DNA from: Bacillus kexueae
GTDB taxonomy: Bacteria; Bacillota; Bacilli; Bacillales; Aeribacillaceae
Direction: 5' to 3'
Length of the DNA: 64,000 nt
Assembly (NCBI RefSeq): GCF_022809095.1
Contig: NZ_JALAZE010000002.1
Coordinates: 310,001 to 374,000 of the forward strand
The position numbers and the translations under genes were made by a program. The notes under the pieces were generated by a model. That model was not told the origin of the DNA and did not search any database. It saw only the letters and a list, made by a program, of their open reading frames with translations. Positions 40,779 through 53,236 of this stretch are shown piece by piece. Within the stretch, counting starts at the first letter, position 1; each line of letters opens with the position of its first letter.

Positions 40779-40810
40779 AGGGAATTGCTATTAGCAATCC
40801 CTTTCTTTTT
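40779..40810 (+). terminator. Terminator of mltG
   Basis: AGGGAATTGCT pairs with AGCAATCCCT around ATT, then TTCTTTTT. A second hairpin with a T-rich tail (AAGAGTTCA/TGAACTCTT, 40854-40876) follows. Confidence 0.85.
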
Positions 40811-42675
<1,865 letters not shown>

Positions 42676-42696
42676 ACAATAAAGGAGGAGAATCCG

Positions 42697-43968
42697 ATGG
42701 TTGCCGTAAAAGAACCGATTTCCAAAATGATTGATGGGAAACGTGTTATTGTGAAAAAGCCTGAGTTATTAGCACCTGCTGGTAATTTAGAAAAACTTAA
42801 AATTGCAGTTATGTACGGTGCTGACGCTGTATTTATTGGTGGACAAGAATACGGTTTACGTTCAAATGCGGACAACTTCTCAATCGAGGAGATTGCAGAG
42901 GGTGTTCAGTTCGCTAACAAATATGGAGCTAAAATTTACGTAACGACTAATATCTTTGCACATAACGAAAATATGGACGGACTTGACGAATATTTAGTAG
43001 CGCTTGAAGGAGCAGGGGTTACTGGGATTATCGTTGCCGATCCATTAATTATTGAAACGTGTCGTAAAGTTGCACCAAAACTTGAAGTACACTTAAGTAC
43101 ACAACAATCCTTGTCTAACTGGAAAGCTGTGCAATTTTGGAAGGAAGAAGGACTTGAGCGTGTAGTACTAGCGCGCGAAACAAGCGCTGAAGAAATTAAA
43201 GAGATGAAGGAAAAAGTGGATATCGAAATTGAAGCTTTTATCCATGGTGCGATGTGTATTGCCTATTCAGGCCGTTGTACGCTGAGTAATCACATGACTG
43301 CCCGTGACTCGAACCGTGGTGGGTGCTGTCAATCTTGTCGTTGGGACTATGATTTATATGAAATGATGCAAAATGAAGAAGTTCCTTTATATGAAGAGAA
43401 AGATGCTCCGTTTGCAATGAGCCCAAAAGATTTAAAATTAATTGAGTCGATTCCAAAAATGATTGAGCTCGGTATCGATAGTTTAAAAATTGAAGGACGA
43501 ATGAAGTCAATCCACTACGTGGCGACAGTTGTAAGTGTTTATCGAAAAGTGATTGATGCGTATTGTGCAGATCCTGACAACTTCGTCTTTAAAAAAGAAT
43601 GGATTGAAGAGTTGGATAAATGCGCGAACCGCGATACAGCTCCAGCGTTTTTCGAAGGAGTTCCGGGTTACCAAGAGCAAATGTACGGAAATCATAGCAA
43701 GAAGACAACTTATGATTTCGTAGGACTTGTCCTTGATTATGATGAAGAGACGAAAATGGTTACACTTCAGCAACGCAATCATTTTAAACCAGGAGAAGAA
43801 GTCGAATTCTTCGGGCCGGAAATCGATAATTTTAGAACGGTTATCGAAACAATCTATGATGAAGATGGAAATGAACTAGATGCAGCTCGTCATCCGTTAC
43901 AAATTGTTAAATTTAAGGTTGAACAGCCTGTTTACCCATACAACATGATGCGAAAGGAGACCAGGTGA
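42697..43968 (+). CDS. trhP2: TrhP2, U32-family protein for tRNA 5-hydroxyuridine
   Basis: 423 residues, the longer U32 paralogue: [24 protein letters not shown] near 22, [16 protein letters not shown] near 180, four clustered cysteines (MCIAYSGRC and GGCCQSC, about 185-213) that fit an iron-sulfur site, and [10 protein letters not shown] near 265. It has an extra C-terminal domain absent from TrhP1. AAAGGAGGAGAATCCG precedes ATG 42697. Its stop overlaps the udk start. Confidence 0.92.
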   Translation: MVAVKEPISKMIDGKRVIVKKPELLAPAGNLEKLKIAVMYGADAVFIGGQEYGLRSNADNFSIEEIAEGVQFANKYGAKIYVTTNIFAHNENMDGLDEYLVALEGAGVTGIIVADPLIIETCRKVAPKLEVHLSTQQSLSNWKAVQFWKEEGLERVVLARETSAEEIKEMKEKVDIEIEAFIHGAMCIAYSGRCTLSNHMTARDSNRGGCCQSCRWDYDLYEMMQNEEVPLYEEKDAPFAMSPKDLKLIESIPKMIELGIDSLKIEGRMKSIHYVATVVSVYRKVIDAYCADPDNFVFKKEWIEELDKCANRDTAPAFFEGVPGYQEQMYGNHSKKTTYDFVGLVLDYDEETKMVTLQQRNHFKPGEEVEFFGPEIDNFRTVIETIYDEDGNELDAARHPLQIVKFKVEQPVYPYNMMRKETR

Positions 43969-44603
43969 TGGGGAAAAAGCCAGTAGTTATCGGAGTGGCC
44001 GGAGGAACAGGATCCGGAAAAACAAGTGTGACAAAAGCGATTTATGAGCACTTCCAAGGTCACTCGATTCTCATGCTTGAACAGGATTTTTATTATAAAG
44101 ATCAAAGCCATTTACCTTTTGAAGAACGTTTAAAAACAAATTATGATCATCCGCTAGCTTTTGATAATGACCTATTAATTCAACATCTTGAACAACTTTT
44201 GAAATATGAGGCTATTGAAAAGCCTGTATATGACTATGCTTTACACACTCGATCTGATGAGGTCATTCACGTAGAGCCTAAAGATGTTATCATTCTTGAA
44301 GGGATCCTTGTTTTAGAGGATGAGCGCTTAAGAAACTTAATGGATATTAAATTATTTGTAGATACAGATGCAGATATTCGCATCATTCGCCGTATTTTAC
44401 GTGATATTAAAGAGCGCGGCAGAACGATTGACTCAGTCATTGAGCAATATGTTTCTGTTGTTCGTCCAATGCATAACCAGTTTGTCGAGCCGACGAAACG
44501 ATATGCCGACATTATTATTCCTGAAGGCGGGCAAAATCACGTTGCGATTGATTTAATGGTCACAAAAATTCAAACAATTCTTGAACAAAACGCTATTTTG
44601 TAA
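43968..44603 (+). CDS. udk: Udk, uridine/cytidine kinase
   Basis: 211 residues. P-loop [12 protein letters not shown] (about 9-20), [11 protein letters not shown] near 58, [12 protein letters not shown] near 143. It phosphorylates uridine and cytidine for pyrimidine salvage. ATG 43968 is used, sharing its A with the trhP2 stop (TGATG); GGAG lies 8 bases before. The whole run trmR-trhP1-trhP2-udk is tightly coupled. Confidence 0.94.
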   Translation: MGKKPVVIGVAGGTGSGKTSVTKAIYEHFQGHSILMLEQDFYYKDQSHLPFEERLKTNYDHPLAFDNDLLIQHLEQLLKYEAIEKPVYDYALHTRSDEVIHVEPKDVIILEGILVLEDERLRNLMDIKLFVDTDADIRIIRRILRDIKERGRTIDSVIEQYVSVVRPMHNQFVEPTKRYADIIIPEGGQNHVAIDLMVTKIQTILEQNAIL

Positions 44604-44628
44604 TAACATAGCATAGATATCGCATACT

Positions 44629-44701
44629 GCGTTTATATTATGTATACAATGACAACATAAAGATCTTTACTTGCTTTTTGTTAATAACATAATATAAACG
44701 C
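44629..44701. promoter_or_regulatory. 15-bp perfect inverted repeat in the greA leader
   Basis: GCGTTTATATTATGT at 44629-44643 is exactly the reverse complement of ACATAATATAAACGC at 44687-44701, 43 bases apart. The right arm contains TATAAA (44693), which with TTGCTT (44671, 16-base spacer) forms a plausible promoter for greA. It may be a pair of operator sites or a large RNA hairpin. Confidence 0.7.
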
Positions 44702-44756
44702 CTGTTACATACTTTTATTTTTCGGGGGATTTGATTGTAAAGAAGGAGTGATTTAC

Positions 44757-45233
44757 ATGGCAGAAGAGAAAGTATACCCTATGACCGAAGCGGGGAAGGA
44801 AAAGCTTGAGCAAGAATTAGAATACTTAAAAACAGTTAAAAGAAAAGAAGTTGTAGAGCGAATTAAAATTGCGCGCTCTTTCGGAGATTTATCCGAGAAC
44901 TCCGAGTACGATTCTGCGAAGGAAGAGCAAGCATTTGTAGAAGGGCGTATTACTACATTAGAAACGATGATTCGCAATGCGAAAATTATTGAAGAAGATA
45001 CGGAAAATAGCTCCGTTGTTTCATTAGGGAAATCGGTTACATTTGTTGAGCTTCCAGATGGAGAAGAAGAAACGTATACAATTGTTGGTAGCGCTGAAGC
45101 AGATCCATTTGAAGGACGCATTTCAAACGATTCTCCAATGGCGAAAAGCTTAATTGGAAAGCAAATTGGTGATGAAGTAACTGTTCAAACTCCTGGTGGA
45201 GATATGGTAGTTAAAATTGTCGATGTAAAATAA
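44757..45233 (+). CDS. greA: GreA, transcript cleavage factor
   Basis: 158 residues, normal length. The N-terminal coiled coil (about 8-75) has the acidic tip region [14 protein letters not shown], which reaches into RNA polymerase to rescue backtracked complexes; the C-terminal FKBP-like domain has [14 protein letters not shown] 44757 follows AAGGAGTGATTTAC; the in-frame GTG nine bases upstream is part of that site. Confidence 0.96.
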   Translation: MAEEKVYPMTEAGKEKLEQELEYLKTVKRKEVVERIKIARSFGDLSENSEYDSAKEEQAFVEGRITTLETMIRNAKIIEEDTENSSVVSLGKSVTFVELPDGEEETYTIVGSAEADPFEGRISNDSPMAKSLIGKQIGDEVTVQTPGGDMVVKIVDVK

Positions 45234-45248
45234 TGAGTTTATTCTTAT

Positions 45249-45284
45249 AACACCTCGTCCAAAATGAAGACGAGGTGTTTTTTT
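45249..45284 (+). terminator. Terminator of greA, overlapping the pbpI ribosome-binding site
   Basis: AACACCTCGTC (45249-45259) pairs with GACGAGGTGTT (45269-45279), followed by T's up to the base before the pbpI ATG at 45285. GAGGTG in the 3' arm is the only ribosome-binding site for pbpI. Confidence 0.92.
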
Positions 45285-47021
45285 ATGAAAAAAATAAAGA
45301 GGCGCATGGTGGCCGTAGGGGTGCTAGCTGTCCTTCTATTAGGATTATATATTGCAAGGCTCGCGCAGGTTCAGCTTTTTCAAACAGAGTCTTTTTCAAC
45401 TCATAATATTAATTTAATTGAAAACAGTATTAAACAACGAACTCAACAAGTGTTGATAGAAGACGGTAGAGGAAGATTTTTAGACCGAAACGAGAACCCC
45501 ATAGGGGAACAATTTATCCCAGCAATCGTACTGTTTCCATTTTTAAAGAATTATGATTGGCCAATAGAAGAAGTTCAATCGATTCTTACACTTTCCAAAA
45601 CGGAGATTTCATCGCGTATAGAAAAAGCTGAGGAGCCGGTGTTAATTACGAATGAAGATGGAATTTACGTATCAGACGATATGATTCGAGCTATTAACGA
45701 CTTACAAATACCAGGTGCTTTCGGTGTGTACATGGAAGTGCCAATTCAAGAACAAATAGCAAACCATGTAATCGGCTTAACAAGCATTGATAAACGACTC
45801 GTTGGAGAAAAATATGAAGAAAGGGAAAGTATACCTCACGAAGCGCAATATGGTGTTTCGGGTTTACAACAAGCATTTGATGAATTCCTTTTAGCTGAGG
45901 AAGAAACGAAATTGTTGTATCATGTGGACGGAATTGGTCGACCTTTATTTGGGGTGAATGTAAAATATATTGCAGATAGTAATCCGTTTTATCCCATTTC
46001 AGTTAAAACAACGATTGACCGTGAGTTTCAACAAGTAGCAGAAGATCTATTTGAATCTTACAATGTGAACCAAGGTGGACTTATATTACTTGATATTGAG
46101 ACGAATGAAGTTTTAGCACTTGTTTCTAAACCCGATTTAGACCGCAATGATTCCGACAGCTATTCAAATTTCATGTTTGAACCAATCTTTCCTGGATCCG
46201 TTTTTAAAACTGTAATTGCGGCAGCAGCGTTGGAGGAAGGGTTTGTTAAAAAAGATGAACGATTTAATTGTGATTTAGATATGTATGGAGAAGTTGAACA
46301 AGAAGAAAAAAAGCAATTAGGGATGCTTAGCTTTGAAGAAAGCTTTGCTCGAAGTTGTAACTATACTTTTGCAAAAATTGGTCAGGATTTAATCGAAAAT
46401 GACTTGGATACTTTTGAAAAATATGCAGAAAAATTAGGACTGTTGCATCTTGTTGGGTGGAATGGCGCTGTTTATCATTATGAGCAGTTCAAGCAAATTC
46501 CCGAAGAGAAAAAAGGTGTGGTATGGAAAGAAGAGGACTTAAAAAAAGTACCAAAAGCAGTGGCTCAAACTGCAATTGGTCAGCTCGATGTTCAATTATC
46601 TCCCCTTTCGATTGTCAATATGATGGCGACAATTGCAAGAGGCGGGGAACAAAAATCCGTTAAGTTAGTGTCCGATTTGTTATATAAAAACGGAACCACC
46701 ATGTTTCATTTTGAGGATCAAACAGTAGCTAAGGAAGTATTGTCATCTTATACAATCCAACAATTGCAACATTTATTAAAAGAAGTGGTTTCTGATGAAA
46801 ACGGAACCGGACGGCGTTTTCAGTCGCTTCCCATTCAAGTAGCGGGAAAATCGGGTACTGCGGAAGTCGATAAAGAACTAGTACACAAGTGGTTTGCAGG
46901 CTATTTTCCATTTGATAAACCGAAATACGCATTAGTTGTAGTTGAAATGAATACGAAAAGTAGCGCAGCAAGTACGAATGCGATATTTTACGATATGGTT
47001 AAAACGATGTATAAAGAATAA
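45285..47021 (+). CDS. pbpI: PbpI-type class B penicillin-binding protein (YrrR-like)
   Basis: 578 residues. Short cytoplasmic tail MKKIKRR, one membrane helix (about 9-26), dimerisation domain (about 50-230) and a transpeptidase domain with SVFK (catalytic Ser, about 308), SCN (about 362) and KSGT (about 523). It crosslinks peptidoglycan from outside the membrane. In B. subtilis yrrR sits at the same place behind greA. ATG 45285 is used because its spacing from GAGGTG is seven T; the in-frame ATG at 45264 lies in the terminator loop. Confidence 0.93.
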   Translation: MKKIKRRMVAVGVLAVLLLGLYIARLAQVQLFQTESFSTHNINLIENSIKQRTQQVLIEDGRGRFLDRNENPIGEQFIPAIVLFPFLKNYDWPIEEVQSILTLSKTEISSRIEKAEEPVLITNEDGIYVSDDMIRAINDLQIPGAFGVYMEVPIQEQIANHVIGLTSIDKRLVGEKYEERESIPHEAQYGVSGLQQAFDEFLLAEEETKLLYHVDGIGRPLFGVNVKYIADSNPFYPISVKTTIDREFQQVAEDLFESYNVNQGGLILLDIETNEVLALVSKPDLDRNDSDSYSNFMFEPIFPGSVFKTVIAAAALEEGFVKKDERFNCDLDMYGEVEQEEKKQLGMLSFEESFARSCNYTFAKIGQDLIENDLDTFEKYAEKLGLLHLVGWNGAVYHYEQFKQIPEEKKGVVWKEEDLKKVPKAVAQTAIGQLDVQLSPLSIVNMMATIARGGEQKSVKLVSDLLYKNGTTMFHFEDQTVAKEVLSSYTIQQLQHLLKEVVSDENGTGRRFQSLPIQVAGKSGTAEVDKELVHKWFAGYFPFDKPKYALVVVEMNTKSSAASTNAIFYDMVKTMYKE

Positions 47022-47024
47022 TTT

Positions 47025-47070
47025 TATGTTAAAATGTGGTCAACCCACAACCATAAAACATAGTTTTTTT
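47025..47070 (+). terminator. Probable terminator of pbpI
   Basis: Nested pairing TATGTT ... AACATA and TGTGG-TCAAC-CCACA with unpaired A-rich stretches between, followed by GTTTTTTT. Confidence 0.55.
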
Positions 47071-47328
47071 ACGATGGCTCCTTTCTAAATGATCGTTAGT
47101 ATCCTTGAGGGGACATTATTTTACTTTATGTAATGAGGTGACCTGACTCCTGGGGGATGAAGAGGAAAGGTTAAGCCCACACAGATAGAAAGTAATGGCT
47201 GTAAAAACACCTTTGAATACCAGCCTTCACAAAAGAAACGGAATATGATATTCGTCATGCATGGAGGAAAGGAACGAAAACTCCATTGCTATCACTTTTA
47301 ATAGGAAAATCAAAAGGAGATGACGCAA
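47071..47328. other. Gap with possible debris of a GC-rich repeat
   Basis: GACTCCTGGGGGATGAAG (47144-47161) resembles GACTCCTGCGGGAAAAG in the repeat at 33856, and GATGGCTCCTTTCTAAAT is like AGATGGCTCTTTTCTAAT at 40911. Otherwise no feature; the yrrS promoter should be here but is not obvious. Confidence 0.35.
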
Positions 47329-47931
47329 ATGTCATACGATAATCATGAATCCCGTATGCAAATGAGGCAAAAAAAGCGAAAAACCAATTTGATATTAAAT
47401 ACACTAATAGCGGTCGTATTCGCCTTTATATTAATTATTGGATACCAGTTGTTGTTTCAAGAGCCAAAATCAGAGAAACAAGTGCAGCCTTCCGATACGA
47501 AACAAGAGCAGTCAAATATAACGGAAGCACCAACGGAAGAGGAACAAAACAATGAAACAAGCGTTCAAGAGGAAGAAAAAGACACGGATGAAGAAGTAAT
47601 CGTAAAAGAAGGAGAAGATGGCTCTGGTGTTGAAAAGGTAATCGAAAATCCGAACTGGGAGCCGATTGGTACTGTCCAAACAGGTGAACACGTAGCGACA
47701 TATGACAAGGAGTCAACAGACTGGGGAGAAATGGTTCAAGCGATTAGCTATGCTACAAATGTTCCAGAGGACCAGATGACAATTTTATGGCTCGGTAATA
47801 ATGGTAGCCCACATGATGCGGTTGGAACCATTCAAAATAAGCAAGACCAACAAAAATACCGCGTCATGATTACGTGGGTGGATAACGAAGGATGGAAACC
47901 AACGAAAGTAGAAGTGTTACAATCGGAATAA
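47329..47931 (+). CDS. yrrS: YrrS-like DUF1510 membrane protein
   Basis: 200 residues: basic cytoplasmic N-terminus (RQKKRKT), one helix (about 23-42), a low-complexity acidic linker rich in E, Q, T and K (about 50-108) and a C-terminal DUF1510 domain (about 112-198, GTVQTGEHVATYDKES then DWGEM). Function unknown; co-occurs with pbpI/yrrR in Bacillus. ATG 47329 is preceded by AAAAGGAGA; the in-frame ATG at 47320 is too close to that site. Confidence 0.88.
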   Translation: MSYDNHESRMQMRQKKRKTNLILNTLIAVVFAFILIIGYQLLFQEPKSEKQVQPSDTKQEQSNITEAPTEEEQNNETSVQEEEKDTDEEVIVKEGEDGSGVEKVIENPNWEPIGTVQTGEHVATYDKESTDWGEMVQAISYATNVPEDQMTILWLGNNGSPHDAVGTIQNKQDQQKYRVMITWVDNEGWKPTKVEVLQSE

Positions 47932-47956
47932 ACGTACCATCAGTTTTGAAACGTTT

Positions 47957-48008
47957 AAAGAACCTCCGCGATTTCGTTAAATGTAACGGATCTTGGAGGT
48001 TCTTTTTT
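47957..48008 (+). terminator. Terminator of yrrS
   Basis: AAAGAACCTCC pairs with GGAGGTTCTTT, with inner GAT...GTTA/TAAC...ATC pairing, then TTTTTT. Confidence 0.88.
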
Positions 48009-48028
48009 ACGGGACTGCTTTTCGATTA

Positions 48029-48238
48029 TTACCTTTTCTTTGCCTTAAAATGAACGACAGCACTATATAATCTTCTACCTTCTTCATCGACATGCATCTG
48101 ATGAGAGACAGAATGCACTTCAAGTAAGATGTTTCGGTTATGCTCAATTTGTTCGTTAATCTTTTTTTCAAGCTCATTTAAAGACAAAGCCTCAAAAAAC
48201 TCAATTTTATCTTGTATAATATCCAGTTGAAAATTCAT
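48029..48238 (-). CDS. yrzA: YrzA-like DUF2536 protein
   Basis: 69 residues from ATG 48238 (MNFQLDIIQDKIEFFEA), with TGGAG 8 bases before it. A longer frame upstream has no ribosome-binding site. Mostly helical first half, EVHSVSHQMHVDEEGRRLYSAVVHFKAKK at the end. Small cytoplasmic protein of unknown function, located as yrzA in B. subtilis and transcribed opposite to its neighbours. Confidence 0.82.
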   Translation of the reverse strand: MNFQLDIIQDKIEFFEALSLNELEKKINEQIEHNRNILLEVHSVSHQMHVDEEGRRLYSAVVHFKAKKR

Positions 48239-48475
48239 GGTCATCGCTCCATTCGAATATTTACGACCATAGTGTAGCAAAATTTCCTGCAAATATCTAT
48301 TTCATTTAAGTATCATTCATATGATGTGCCACGAATGGTGTAATTAAAAGCATTCAAATTTATTTTGACAAATCATTTCCATTGAGTTCTAGGAAAAGGT
48401 GTGATAATTTAAGAACAGTACTACATTTAATTCATAGTATGTTGATATGAATTATATACTTTCGAGGTGACATCT

Positions 48476-49117
48476 ATGGGAAGAGAGTTTATTGATTTAT
48501 TTGATGAATGGGCTAAAGATTACGATTCAACAGTTGAAGGACATGACGAACAATATAAAGATGTCTTTTTAAACTATGAACTTATATTACAAGAAGTTGT
48601 GAACCGCTCTAACGAAGTGGTGTTGGAATTTGGATGTGGTACAGGTAACTTAACGAAGAAGCTTCTCGACGCGAAGAAAAAAGTTTATTCCATTGAGCCT
48701 TCTGAAATGATGAGACAAAAAGCGAAAGAAAAGCTAGGGAAGGACGTTTCTATACAAGACGGTGACTTCTTAACGTTTCCGATTCCGAATGAATTAGTCG
48801 ATACGATTGTAAGTACGTATGCATTCCACCATTTAACAGACGAAGAGAAGGAGAAAGCCGTTGGAATCTATGGAAGTTTACTTCGTTCCGGTGGTAAAAT
48901 AGTGTTTGCTGATACTGCTTTTATTGATCAACTTGCAAAAGATCAAATGATTATTGATGCAAAGGAAAAAGGCTTCATGCGATTGGCAGAAGATTTAGAG
49001 ACTGAGTATTACACAACTCATCAAGTGTTAAGAGATATTTTCGAAAAACATCAATTCCGTGTCTCGTTTACTCAAATGAATTCTTTCGTTTGGTTAATGG
49101 AAGCAGTGAAGGAATAA
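48476..49117 (+). CDS. yrrT: YrrT, class I methyltransferase of the SAM-recycling operon
   Basis: 213 residues; SAM loop [12 protein letters not shown] (about 43-54), SIEPSEMM (about 64-71), [10 protein letters not shown] (near 115). In B. subtilis yrrT opens the operon yrrT-mtnN-yrhA-yrhB that turns spent S-adenosylmethionine into cysteine; the methyl acceptor is not settled. ATG 48476 follows GAGGTGACATCT. TTGAGT (48382), 17 bases, TAATTT (48405) is a possible promoter. Confidence 0.9.
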   Translation: MGREFIDLFDEWAKDYDSTVEGHDEQYKDVFLNYELILQEVVNRSNEVVLEFGCGTGNLTKKLLDAKKKVYSIEPSEMMRQKAKEKLGKDVSIQDGDFLTFPIPNELVDTIVSTYAFHHLTDEEKEKAVGIYGSLLRSGGKIVFADTAFIDQLAKDQMIIDAKEKGFMRLAEDLETEYYTTHQVLRDIFEKHQFRVSFTQMNSFVWLMEAVKE

Positions 49118-49140
49118 TCGAAACGAAGGGAAGTCGTATT

Positions 49141-49842
49141 ATGAAGGTAGCAATTATTGGAGCAATGGAAGAGGAAGTACGTATCCTACGTGAACAACTT
49201 GAACATACAAAGCAACAAGTCATTGCGGGTTGTGAATTTACAGAAGGTACGTTAAACGGTGTTGAAGTTATTTTATTAAAATCAGGAATTGGTAAAGTAA
49301 ATGCAGCGCTAAGTACATCGATTTTGTTGGATCGATTTAAGCCAGATTTCGTCATTAATACTGGTTCGGCCGGAGGTTTTCATGAATCATTAAATGTCGG
49401 TGACGTAGTCATTTCAACAGAAGTTCGTCATCATGACGTAGACGTAACAGCATTTAATTATGAATACGGGCAAGTTCCAGGCATGCCTCCTGCTTTCATT
49501 CCGAATGAAAAGTTAGTTAAAATTGCAGAAGCGAAAGCAAAAGAAATCACAGACATTCAAGTAGTAAAGGGTGCAATTGCGACAGGAGATTCATTTATGA
49601 ACGATAAAGATCGTGTGGCTTTTATTCGCACAAAATTCCCTAATTTATATGCTGTAGAGATGGAAGCTGCTGCAATTGCGCAAGTTTGTCATCAATTCGA
49701 GACACCATTTGTGATTATTCGTGCGCTCTCTGATATCGCAGGAAAAGAATCAAATGTTTCCTTTGAGCAATTTTTAGACCAAGCAGCTCTACATTCTACG
49801 AAAATGGTTGTCAATATCGTAAATGAGTTAAAAGCTCAATAA
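49141..49842 (+). CDS. mtnN: MtnN (Pfs), 5'-methylthioadenosine/S-adenosylhomocysteine nucleosidase
   Basis: 233 residues, starting [21 protein letters not shown] near 52, NTGSAGGF near 75, and the substrate-binding [11 protein letters not shown] near 173, with the catalytic Asp in RALSDIAG near 195. It removes adenine from SAH and MTA, feeding homocysteine synthesis. ATG 49141 lies behind GAAGGGAAG; an in-frame upstream ATG overlaps yrrT and is unlikely. Confidence 0.95.
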   Translation: MKVAIIGAMEEEVRILREQLEHTKQQVIAGCEFTEGTLNGVEVILLKSGIGKVNAALSTSILLDRFKPDFVINTGSAGGFHESLNVGDVVISTEVRHHDVDVTAFNYEYGQVPGMPPAFIPNEKLVKIAEAKAKEITDIQVVKGAIATGDSFMNDKDRVAFIRTKFPNLYAVEMEAAAIAQVCHQFETPFVIIRALSDIAGKESNVSFEQFLDQAALHSTKMVVNIVNELKAQ

Positions 49843-49845
49843 TAG

Positions 49846-49872
49846 TAGGAGCCGAGTCGGGCTCCTATTTTT
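49846..49872 (+). terminator. Internal terminator between mtnN and mccA
   Basis: TAGGAGCC pairs with GGCTCCTA around GAGTCG, followed by TTTTTA. It would lower mccA-mccB expression relative to yrrT-mtnN. Confidence 0.85.
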
Positions 49873-49898
49873 AAACGACGTCGTAAGGAGAGATCATC

Positions 49899-51960
<2,062 letters not shown>

Positions 51961-52042
51961 TAGTGGATAAATTTACATGCCTACAACCCTTTTAAAATAT
52001 GATACCGTTAGAGTAGACATTCTAGGAAATGGGTGAAGGTAT

Positions 52043-52279
52043 GTGAACAAAAAGCAAATTCGAGAACTCATGATGGACTTTAAGCAATATGCTATTGTCT
52101 TGTTAGCAATTGGAACGTTTTTGTACATTGGGATGGTTATCCCTGATGAATACGTCAGTCGCTCATCGATGGAAGAATATGCTTTATTAGGGGCCACTAC
52201 TCTTTTATTCATTTTTTCGATCTTATGTTTTTCTCGATCATTGAAATATAAAAAGCAACTGGAAAATATGGATGAGTAA
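52043..52279 (+). CDS. yrhC: YrhC-like small membrane protein
   Basis: 78 residues, two helices (about 12-33 and 47-64), MNKKQIRELMMDFKQYAIVLLAIG start. Family known as YrhC, next to yrhB in B. subtilis, unknown function. GTG start at 52043; the ribosome-binding site (GTGAAGGT) is weak. Confidence 0.82.
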   Translation: MNKKQIRELMMDFKQYAIVLLAIGTFLYIGMVIPDEYVSRSSMEEYALLGATTLLFIFSILCFSRSLKYKKQLENMDE

Positions 52280-52311
52280 AGTCTTGGGCAATTGCACCAA
52301 GGCTTTTTTTT
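52279..52311 (+). terminator. Terminator of yrrT-mccB-yrhC
   Basis: AAGTCTTGG pairs with CCAAGGCTT around GCAATTGCA, with T8. Confidence 0.92.
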
Positions 52312-52535
52312 ATGGCTGTTTTTTATCCATTGTCTCCTTTAGGGCAGGAAATAAATTTAATTCTTGAAGGGAAAGACGACGACTGACCAACGTTGGAATG
52401 AGATCAAGGCGATAAATCGAGCAAATACGATTAATCACTATGCTGATAATATATTTACATTTCAAGGATTACAATAAAATAACAAATGTATATTATTACC
52501 TTCGAAAGTTATCATTGTATTGGAGGTCGAATAAA

Positions 52536-52667
52536 ATGAAAACGCTAGTTGTTTTCTTAAAAGAATTAAAATCCGAACGAATGCTTACCTTATTCGACCC
52601 AAAATGGCTAAAAGGTACCTTTTTAACACATTTAACGTGTTACATTCAAAAGCCACAGGTTGACTAG
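52536..52667 (+). CDS. Possible 43-residue protein
   Basis: TTGGAGG lies 7 bases before ATG 52536. The product MKTLVVFLKELKSERMLTLF continues with DPKWLKGTFLTHLTCYIQKPQVD: basic, weakly amphipathic, no known family recognised. A hairpin (AAAGCCACAGG pairing GCCTGTGGCTTT, 52649-52684) begins within its last codons and could terminate it. It stands in the small-gene cluster with yrzI. Confidence 0.5.
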   Translation: MKTLVVFLKELKSERMLTLFDPKWLKGTFLTHLTCYIQKPQVD

Positions 52668-52684
52668 ATGCAGCCTGTGGCTTT
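52649..52684 (+). terminator. Hairpin at the end of the 43-residue ORF
   Basis: AAAGCCACAGG (52649-52659) pairs with the CCTGTGGCTTT arm ending at 52684. The tail after it is CAATCTCTTATT, so termination is uncertain. Confidence 0.55.
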
Positions 52685-52713
52685 CAATCTCTTATTGAAA
52701 GGAGGGCTGCGCC

Positions 52714-52854
52714 ATGACGATTAATTTGTTTTTCATTCTCATTCACATTGAAAAACGAAAAAAATCCTTAGAAGAAATTGAGCATGAACAATATGTAGAA
52801 CAATTGATGGAAGAAGTTAAAAACCGTCAATTTAAGCTGTACAGAGGCATTTGA
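52714..52854 (+). CDS. yrzI: YrzI family small protein
   Basis: 46 residues: hydrophobic start MTINLFFILIHIEKRKK, then HEQYVEQLMEEVKNRQFKLYRGI. This pattern matches the YrzI family of small proteins known from Bacillus, without function. GAAAGGAGGGCTGCGCC precedes ATG 52714, a very strong ribosome-binding site. Confidence 0.75.
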   Translation: MTINLFFILIHIEKRKKSLEEIEHEQYVEQLMEEVKNRQFKLYRGI

Positions 52855-52884
52855 AGTAACGGATCGAAGAAGGGGGAACAAACG

Positions 52885-52938
52885 ATGACGAATCATTATA
52901 TTCGAACACATTTACCAACTTTGAGGGATACGGATTAG
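52885..52938 (+). CDS. Possible 17-residue peptide
   Basis: AAGAAGGGGGAACAAACG precedes ATG 52885; product MTNHYIRTHLPTLRDTD. Only the strong ribosome-binding site and the GC-rich hairpin right behind it (52943-52973) speak for it. It may be a peptide gene or a leader. Confidence 0.35.
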   Translation: MTNHYIRTHLPTLRDTD

Positions 52939-52942
52939 GTTT

Positions 52943-52973
52943 GCGAGGGGGCGATTTGAAAAGGCCCCCTCGC
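52943..52973 (+). terminator. GC-rich hairpin closing the small-gene cluster
   Basis: GCGAGGGGGC pairs perfectly with GCCCCCTCGC around an 11-base loop; the following TAATTTACTT is a poor T-run. Confidence 0.65.
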
Positions 52974-52981
52974 TAATTTAC

Positions 52982-53143
52982 TTACATCCTGTCAGAAGGT
53001 CGAAGAAATAATGCAATTGAAGTAACGGTTGCTAATATTAATAGGATGAGAGTCTGATGAGAATAGCCTTCAAAAATAAACTTAGCGATTGATGCAAGTA
53101 AAATAACAAAATAGACTATACCTACAATTATTTTTCCTGCCAA
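52982..53143 (-). CDS. Small two-helix membrane protein
   Basis: 53 residues from TTG 53143 with AAAGGTGA upstream. IIVGIVYFVILLASIAKFIF (about 5-24) and TLILLILATVTSIALFL (about 31-47) are membrane helices, tail RPSDRM. No family recognised. It lies on the minus strand upstream of nothing obvious, ending against the hairpin at 52943-52973. Confidence 0.6.
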   Translation of the reverse strand: MAGKIIVGIVYFVILLASIAKFIFEGYSHQTLILLILATVTSIALFLRPSDRM

Positions 53144-53206
53144 TGGAAACTCACCTTTCAATGTTTATCAACTAAAATTTTATGGGTTAGATGATAATAT
53201 GTCCAT

Positions 53207-53236
53207 AAAAAAAGAGGCCATTTCGGCCATCCTCTT
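53207..53236 (-). terminator. Terminator of sigK
   Basis: On the minus strand AAGAGG ... CCTCTT with an inner GGCC/GGCC pair, then seven T. It contains the TAA stop of sigK. Confidence 0.82.

Noticed and set aside
48300-48475. Search for a CymR operator or S-box before yrrT
   Set aside because: No S-box structure is present and I could not assign a CymR site with certainty from memory of the consensus.
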